From CAZDSS01 sp964508185 (GTDB lineage Bacteria > Pseudomonadota > Alphaproteobacteria > Sphingomonadales > Govanellaceae), in NCBI GenBank assembly GCA_964508185.1, contig CAZDSS010000033.1, positions 1 to 23,755 on the forward strand: DNA of 23,755 bases. Reading direction: 5' to 3'. Under the pieces are notes generated by a model. It had not been told where the DNA came from. It saw only the letters and a program-made list of their open reading frames with translations, and made no database searches. The position numbers were made by a program, and so were the translations under genes. Position 1 is the first letter of the stretch, and each line of letters starts with the position of its first letter. Shown in pieces: positions 19,757 to 23,755 of the stretch.

Positions 19757-21832
19757 ATGCGCGTCATTCTGGTCACGGCAGCAAGTATGTTCGTTCTCGC
19801 CCAGGCGGCTGCGGCTCCGGCGCATGCAGAGGCCGATCTGGCCGCGGGAAGGGCCGAGGAGATCGTGGTCTATGGCGTGCCGCTTGGCCGCGGCGCGGAC
19901 GAGCTTGCGGGGGCCTTCACCAGCCTCGACGGCGACCGGCTGGTCACCAGCCGCCGCGCGACATTGGGCGATACCCTGGCCGGAGAGGCCGGGATCCATT
20001 CCGACAGCTTCGGGGGCGGTGCGAGCCGCCCGGTGATCCGCGGCCAGTCGGCGCCCCGGGTCAAGGTGCTGTCCGACAGCTCGGAGATCATGGACGCCTC
20101 CGCCGTCTCCCCGGACCATGCCATCGCGGCCGAGCCCCTGCTCCTCGACCGGATCGAGGTGTTGCGCGGCCCGGCGGCCCTCCTTTACGGGGGCGGCGCG
20201 GTCGGCGGCGCGGTCAATCTCATCGACCGCAAGGTGCCGACGGAGCAGCCCGAAGGCGGCGTCGAGGGTGTCGCCGAACTTCGCTTCGGCAGCGTCGCCG
20301 ACGAGAAGGCGGGAGTTGCGGGCGCGACCCTCGGCCTCGGCGCCCTCGCCCTCCGGCTTGAAGGCGCGTTCCGCCGCAGCGACGACTATCGCGCGCCGCA
20401 CATGCCCGGCGGCCATGTGCCCGCCACCTTCAACGACGGCGAGACGGGCGCCATCGGCCTGTCATGGGTGGGGGACGCCGGATATTTCGGCGCGGCCTTC
20501 ACCCGCCAGCGCAGCGAATACGGCATCCCCGGCCATGCCCACGGCTTCGAGGAATGTCACCCCCGTGACGGCCGGCTCCACTGCCCCGCGGAGGACGACC
20601 ACGACCACGACCACGACCACGATCACGACCACGATCACGATGACGATCACGACCACGATCATCACGCAGCGGGGTCTCACCTCCCCTTCGTCGATCTGCG
20701 GAGCGACCGCGTCGACATCCGCGGCGAATACCGCGCACCCCTCGCCTTCATCGACCGCATCCGCCTGCGCGCCGGCATTACCGACTATGAACATGACGAG
20801 ATCGAGGACGGGGAGATTTCCACCACCTTCCGGAACGAGGGGCTGGACGGAAGGCTGGAGCTGGAGCACGCGGCCCTCGGGCCGCTGACCGGCGTCATCG
20901 GCCTGCAGGGGGCGCGGAGCGAGTTCGACGCCATCGGCGACGAAAGCTATCTTCCGCCGAGCACCACCACAAGCGGCGCGATCTTCGTCATGGAAAGCTG
21001 GGACGCGGGGCCCTTCCGGCTCGAGGCGGCGCTGCGCCAGGAATGGCAGAAGATCAGCGCCGAGGGCAGGCCCCGGGCGGCGAAGCATTCCCCCTTCTCC
21101 GTCTCCGCCGCGGCCGTCTGGTCCGTGGACGGGGACTGGTCCGTCGGCCTGTCGCTCGCCCGCTCGGAACGCGCGCCGACGCCCCAGGAACTTTTTGCCG
21201 ACGGGGTGCATCTTGCCACCAACAGCTACGAGATCGGCAATCCCGACCTCGGCAAGGAGGCGACGAAGTCGGTCGAGCTCAATCTCCGCAAGACCGAGGG
21301 GGCGACCCGCCTCACCCTCGGCCTGTTCCACTACCGGGTGGACGATCACATCTACGCCGCGACCCTCGACAAGGTGGACGACATGCGCCTTGTCCGCTAT
21401 GCGGCGGCGGATGCGCGCTTCACCGGGATCGACGGGTCCATCAGCCACAGCCTGACGTCCAGCCTCGACGTCACCCTGTTCGGCGACTATGTGCGCGGCA
21501 AGTTCGCGGAAGGCGGCAATCTGCCGCGCATCCCGGGCGGCAGGCTCGGCGGCCGCGTGGAATGGGGAACGGGGGATTTCGACGCCACGGTCGAATATTT
21601 CCACCTGTTTCGCCAGAACCGGATTGCGGAATTCGAGACCGCGACCCCCGGCCATGACATGCTGAACCTGACCCTGTCCTACGCCCTCGATCTCGGCGGG
21701 GCGAGCGGCCAGATCTATGTGAGCGCCGACAATCTCCTCGATGTGACCGCGCGCAACCACAGCTCCTTCATCAAGGACACGGTGCCGCTGCCCGGCCGTA
21801 ACATCGTCCTCGGCCTCCGCGCGAGCTTCTAG
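19757..21832 (+). CDS. znuD: ZnuD-like TonB-dependent zinc receptor
   Basis: The protein has 691 residues. The signal peptide ends near APAHA (residue 24). The TonB box EIVVYGV is at 35-41. The plug domain has TLGDTLAGEAGIHSDSFGGGASRPVIRGQ, VKVLSDSSEIMDASAVSPDHAIAAEPLLLDRIEVLRGPAALLYGGGAVGGAVN. The barrel ends in Phe (IVLGLRASF). Residues about 279-303 are an extracellular loop of His and Asp alternating, with eleven His, and the nearby HGFEECHPRDGRLHC adds a Cys-containing motif also seen in ZnuD of Neisseria. It takes zinc, or zinc complexes, through the outer membrane using TonB energy. GGGGAA precedes the ATG. It stands alone behind a Zur-type operator, so zinc control is likely. Nickel or cobalt uptake is a less likely alternative. 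Confidence 0.88.
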   Translation: MRVILVTAASMFVLAQAAAAPAHAEADLAAGRAEEIVVYGVPLGRGADELAGAFTSLDGDRLVTSRRATLGDTLAGEAGIHSDSFGGGASRPVIRGQSAPRVKVLSDSSEIMDASAVSPDHAIAAEPLLLDRIEVLRGPAALLYGGGAVGGAVNLIDRKVPTEQPEGGVEGVAELRFGSVADEKAGVAGATLGLGALALRLEGAFRRSDDYRAPHMPGGHVPATFNDGETGAIGLSWVGDAGYFGAAFTRQRSEYGIPGHAHGFEECHPRDGRLHCPAEDDHDHDHDHDHDHDHDDDHDHDHHAAGSHLPFVDLRSDRVDIRGEYRAPLAFIDRIRLRAGITDYEHDEIEDGEISTTFRNEGLDGRLELEHAALGPLTGVIGLQGARSEFDAIGDESYLPPSTTTSGAIFVMESWDAGPFRLEAALRQEWQKISAEGRPRAAKHSPFSVSAAAVWSVDGDWSVGLSLARSERAPTPQELFADGVHLATNSYEIGNPDLGKEATKSVELNLRKTEGATRLTLGLFHYRVDDHIYAATLDKVDDMRLVRYAAADARFTGIDGSISHSLTSSLDVTLFGDYVRGKFAEGGNLPRIPGGRLGGRVEWGTGDFDATVEYFHLFRQNRIAEFETATPGHDMLNLTLSYALDLGGASGQIYVSADNLLDVTARNHSSFIKDTVPLPGRNIVLGLRASF
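20594..20665 (+). repeat. GAYCAY hexamer repeat coding the His/Asp loop
   Basis: An in-frame run of GAC/GAT and CAC/CAT codons gives alternating Asp and His (about residues 280-303) in the zinc receptor. The hexamer period makes it prone to slip in multiples of six, which changes loop length without a frameshift. It is coding low complexity, not a CRISPR array. Confidence 0.85.
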
Positions 21833-21840
21833 GGAAGACG

Positions 21841-21900
21841 CGCGGGCGGCAATTTCTGAGGGGTACATCTTGCCGTCGCGGGCACAAATTACCGCCCGCG
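21841..21900. repeat. 15-bp inverted repeat between znuD and flagellin
   Basis: CGCGGGCGGCAATTT (21841-21855) and AAATTACCGCCCGCG (21886-21900) pair at 14 of 15 positions across a 30-bp interval that holds a smaller hairpin (TGCC/GGCA at 21871-21884). It starts eight bases after the znuD stop. It may end the znuD transcript without a U-tract, or act as a control region ahead of the flagellin promoter. Confidence 0.6.
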
Positions 21901-21924
21901 ACATGCCCGAGGCAGGCTTCGCCG
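21847..21924. promoter_or_regulatory. candidate activator sites upstream of the flagellin promoter
   Basis: Three degenerate copies of the CGGCA-N5-TGCCG pattern occur, each matching eight of ten arm bases: CGGCAATTTCTGAGG (21847-21861), GGGTACATCTTGCCG (21861-21875) and AGGCAGGCTTCGCCG (21910-21924). The first two overlap by one base, exactly the spacing of the perfect pair upstream of flgF. The third lies about 94 bp upstream of the predicted start. Single copies this weak are not convincing; the shared spacing is the reason to list them. Confidence 0.35.
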
Positions 21925-21984
21925 CGTGGCGAGCGCGTCACAATTCCCCTTATTTCTCAAGTTATTAGTCGGCATCCCAAAGGA

Positions 21985-22001
21985 TTGGCACGCCCCTTGC
22001 T
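21985..22001 (+). promoter_or_regulatory. sigma-54 promoter for flagellin
   Basis: TTGGCACGCCCCTTGCT matches the sigma-54 consensus fully, with GG at 21987-21988 and GC at 21999-22000. The predicted start near 22011 leaves a leader of about 43 nt with GGGAGAA before the flagellin ATG. Confidence 0.92.
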
Positions 22002-22053
22002 GTTACCCGGTCAGTCAGTCTTACGGGATAGGGACAGCAGGGAGAATTCGGCC

Positions 22054-22884
22054 ATGTCCTTTTCGGTGAATACCAACGCCAGCGCGCTGTCGGCGCTGCA
22101 GAATCTGAATGCGACGACCCGCAGCATCGAGAAGACGCAGACCAACGTGAACACGGGTCTGCGCGTGAGCTCGGCCAAGGACAACGCCGCCGTCTACGCC
22201 ATCGCGCAGAAGCTGCGCGCCGATCTTCGCGGCTTCAACGCGGTGAAGCAGAGCCTGGACCGCGCCATCAGCACCACCGACATCGCCCTCGCCGCGGCGA
22301 GCTCCATCTCCGATCTTCTGATCGAGATGAAGGAAAAGGCGGTGGCGGCGGCCGACGCCGGTCTCGATACCCGCAGCCGCGACGCGCTGACCGAAGACTT
22401 CGAGGCGCTGCGCGACCAGATCAACAGCGTCATCAACAACGCCACCTTCAACGGCACCAACCTCATTGACAGCGGCACCGACGCGGTGGTGGCGATCACC
22501 AACCCCGACGCGTCCCAGAGCCTGTCGATCACCCACCAGAACCTGACGCTCGGCGGTCCGAACCTCACCTTCTCGGCGACCCAGACCATCGATACGCCTA
22601 CCAAGGCGGCGGCCATGGTGACGGCCATCACCCAGTCGCTGGACAATGTGAACTCCGTGCTGACGGCTTTCGGCGCCGGCGCCAAGGCGCTGGAGCTGCA
22701 GCGCACCTTCGCCGACAAGCTGTCGGACGCCATCGAAGTCGGCATCGGCAACCTCGTGGACGCGGACCTCGCCAAGGAAAGCGCGAAGCTGCAGGCCCTG
22801 CAGGTCAAGCAGCAGCTCGGCATCCAGGCGCTGGCCATCGCCAACGCCGCGCCGCAGGCGGTGCTCTCCCTGTTCCAGAACTGA
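22054..22884 (+). CDS. fliC: flagellin (short, D0-D1 only)
   Basis: The protein has 276 residues. The N terminus MSFSVNTNASALSALQNLNATTRSIEKTQTNVNTGLRVSSAKDNAAVYAIAQKLRADLRGF is the flagellin D0/D1 block, and the C terminus LQRTFADKLSDAIEVGIGNLVDADLAKESAKLQALQVKQQLGIQALAIANAAPQAVLSLF is the C-terminal D1/D0 block. The middle is short, so the surface-exposed D2/D3 domains are missing, as in Caulobacter-type flagellins of this size. The frame is open upstream of 22054, but those bases are promoter and leader. The gene is monocistronic between its sigma-54 promoter and a terminator hairpin. Part of its 3' end is identical to a second, inverted flagellin gene at the window edge. Confidence 0.97.
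   Translation: MSFSVNTNASALSALQNLNATTRSIEKTQTNVNTGLRVSSAKDNAAVYAIAQKLRADLRGFNAVKQSLDRAISTTDIALAAASSISDLLIEMKEKAVAAADAGLDTRSRDALTEDFEALRDQINSVINNATFNGTNLIDSGTDAVVAITNPDASQSLSITHQNLTLGGPNLTFSATQTIDTPTKAAAMVTAITQSLDNVNSVLTAFGAGAKALELQRTFADKLSDAIEVGIGNLVDADLAKESAKLQALQVKQQLGIQALAIANAAPQAVLSLFQN
22740..22817 (+). repeat. 78-bp inverted repeat, copy 1 (in flagellin)
   Basis: These 78 bp recur without a mismatch, inverted, at 23635-23712 in the second flagellin gene. They code GIGNLVDADLAKESAKLQ and on to KQQL. Identity at silent positions indicates a recent duplication or gene conversion. Confidence 0.95.
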
Positions 22885-22913
22885 CGCCCCGAACAGCTGT
22901 CCCCAAAAACAGA

Positions 22914-22943
22914 AATCCCGGCTTTCCTTGGAAGGCCGGGATT
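22914..22943. terminator. hairpin terminator between flagellin and the FlaG-like gene
   Basis: AATCCCGGCTTTCC (22914-22927) pairs with GGAAGGCCGGGATT (22930-22943) at 13 of 14 positions, the other being G-T-like. On the minus strand it is followed by ATTTCTGTTTTT, a good U-tract for the FlaG-like gene; on the plus strand the tail is CATGCTTTT, weaker. It probably serves both convergent genes. Confidence 0.8.
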
Positions 22944-22979
22944 CATGCTTTTCGGCAAGTTGGAATTGCGGGCATCGGT

Positions 22980-23375
22980 TCATACGCTGTCATCCACCAC
23001 CAGCCCTTCGCTTTTGCGATGATAGGAAATGTAGCGCAGCATTTCGTCGGTGGGATATTGCCGCAACACCTCGCCCGTATTCGGGTCGATGGTCTTGTAG
23101 ACGAACATCCCGCTTTCCTCATCGCGGTCGATCTGCAGGCGGCCCTCGGGAATGTTGCTTGGCATGTAGCGCTCAAGCTCCTCGGCCAGCGCCTCGAGAT
23201 CGAGCTTGTTTCCGAGCGAACGCGCAAAAGCGGGATCGCCCCCCGGATTCGATCCGGGTCGCGCCCGCGCGTCCTTCGCTATGGCATCCTGCACGGCAGC
23301 GCCTTCGACCCGCCCGGCCGGCGACACGGTCGGGACGGCAAGGGATGCCGGCATGTTCACGGAGTAATCGCCCAC
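22980..23375 (-). CDS. flaG: FlaG-family protein
   Basis: The protein has 131 residues from GTG at 23375, with AGGGAG about eight bases upstream; an ATG at 23354 is an alternative. The N-terminal 50 residues are variable, and the C-terminal 75 carry the FlaG fold: LGNKLDLEALAEELERYMPSNI, LQIDRDEESGMFVYKTIDPNTGEVLRQYPTDEMLRYISYHRKSEGLVVDDSV. The DPxTGEVxRQxP motif is the family signature. FlaG proteins influence filament length or assembly in several bacteria; the mechanism is unsettled. It lies between two inverted flagellin genes, on the strand of the second. Confidence 0.88.
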   Translation of the reverse strand: MGDYSVNMPASLAVPTVSPAGRVEGAAVQDAIAKDARARPGSNPGGDPAFARSLGNKLDLEALAEELERYMPSNIPEGRLQIDRDEESGMFVYKTIDPNTGEVLRQYPTDEMLRYISYHRKSEGLVVDDSV

Positions 23376-23481
23376 GGCTGATGCTCCCTATGATGTCCTG
23401 TTCAGTCCTTTCCAGTCACCTACCATACCTCTCCACACGGGAACCCACTGCCGAACTGCGGGCGGGGACCACCCACGGGAA

Positions 23482-23513
23482 TTGCCAGGATGCGCCGCGT
23501 GCGATCCTGGCAA
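23482..23513. terminator. strong hairpin between flagellin 2 and the FlaG-like gene
   Basis: TTGCCAGGAT (23482-23491) and ATCCTGGCAA (23504-23513) form a perfect 10-bp stem with a 12-base loop that can pair further with one bulge. It lacks a U-tract on either side. It lies in the 195-bp gap after the second flagellin and may end that mRNA, protect its 3' end, or control read-through into the FlaG-like gene. A second stem (CGCGGCG/CGCCGCG, 23538-23559) lies 11 bp after the flagellin stop. Confidence 0.55.
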
Positions 23514-23570
23514 CCTGTCCCCGTCTCACATGGGGGCCGCGGCGCCATGCGACGCCGCGACCTTTTACGG

Positions 23571-23755
23571 TTAGCGGAACAGTGCGACGACCGTACTCGG
23601 CTGCTGGTTGGCGATCGAGAGCGCCTGGAGACCCAGCTGCTGCTTGACCTGCAGGGCCTGCAGCTTCGCGCTTTCCTTGGCGAGGTCCGCGTCCACGAGG
23701 TTGCCGATGCCGGTCTCGATGGTGTCGGACAGCTTGTTCACGAAGACCTTCTGCA
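23571..23755 (-). CDS. second flagellin, C-terminal part (5' end outside window)
   Basis: Sixty codons are visible, ending at TAA (23571-23573), and the gene runs off the window. The visible chain starts QKVFVNKLSDTIETGIGNLVDADLAKESAKL and ends SIANQQPSTVVALFR, the C-terminal D1/D0 helix and end of a flagellin. It is close to, but not the same as, the flagellin at 22054-22884: the central 26 codons are identical in DNA, while the last 20 residues differ (NQQPSTVVALFR against NAAPQAVLSLFQN). The strain therefore codes at least two flagellins. Confidence 0.95.
   Translation of the reverse strand, partial: QKVFVNKLSDTIETGIGNLVDADLAKESAKLQALQVKQQLGLQALSIANQQPSTVVALFR
23635..23712 (-). repeat. 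78-bp inverted repeat, copy 2 (in flagellin 2)
   Basis: This is the inverted copy of 22740-22817, inside the 3' part of the second flagellin gene. The two copies face each other across about 820 bp with the FlaG-like gene between them. Confidence 0.95.

Noticed and set aside
17590..19776. Long open frame on the minus strand across the histidine kinase
   Set aside because: It is a shadow of the kinase gene, which has all catalytic boxes on the plus strand.
20594..20665. Short tandem repeat that might suggest a CRISPR array
   Set aside because: The unit is six bases without spacers and codes the His/Asp loop of the zinc receptor in frame.

Overview
The window is GC-rich flagellar DNA from an alphaproteobacterium. 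It resembles the Rhodospirillales in gene order and Caulobacter in regulation. The evidence is the set of alphaproteobacterial genes (fliX next to flgI, a MotE-like protein, a DUF6468-type protein, a one-cysteine DksA), the CtrA-type TTAA-N7-TTAAC sites and three near-identical sigma-54 promoters. I see no tRNA, rRNA, CRISPR array or insertion sequence. Nearly all the DNA is coding, with many 1-4 bp stop/start overlaps.

Layout. 1-1863 (+): the end of an FlhB C-terminal-domain-like gene, a small helical unknown, fliO and fliP. 1853-2632 (-): a TerC-family membrane protein that meets fliP tail to tail. 2740-10674 (-): fliL, fliM, a DUF6468-like gene and a MotE-like gene; then, behind a CtrA-type site, cheZ, two MotB-like genes and a 967-residue periplasmic AMIN-like/TPR protein. 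10983-14083 (+): flgF-flgG-flgA-flgH behind a sigma-54 promoter, ending at a two-way terminator shared with dksA (-). 14716-15138 (-): fliX, divergent from 15443-17451 (+): flgI, flgJ (rod-binding part only) and a FlgN-like gene. 17566-19662 (+): a soluble GAF-type histidine kinase. 19757-21832 (+): a ZnuD-like TonB-dependent zinc receptor behind a Zur-type operator. 22054-22884 (+): a short flagellin with its own sigma-54 promoter. 22980-23375 (-): a FlaG-like gene. 23571-end (-): the 3' end of a second flagellin.

How it works together. FliO/FliP and the FlhB-like protein belong to the export gate. FliL, FliM, MotE-like, CheZ and the MotB-like proteins belong to the switch and stator. FlgF/G/A/H/I/J and the FlgN-like protein build rod, P-ring and L-ring. 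The flagellins and FlaG-like protein form and tune the filament. The sites visible suggest a Caulobacter-like cascade: CtrA-type boxes in front of early units (fliX, cheZ, perhaps fliL), and sigma-54 promoters with upstream CGGCA-N5-TGCCG palindromes, possibly for an FlbD-like activator, in front of flgF, flgI and flagellin. The two divergent regions fliL/flgF and fliX/flgI share the same order of sites. The least described part is the cheZ-to-TPR unit, which looks like a motor-accessory module. TerC and ZnuD are metal- or stress-related genes with no evident flagellar role.
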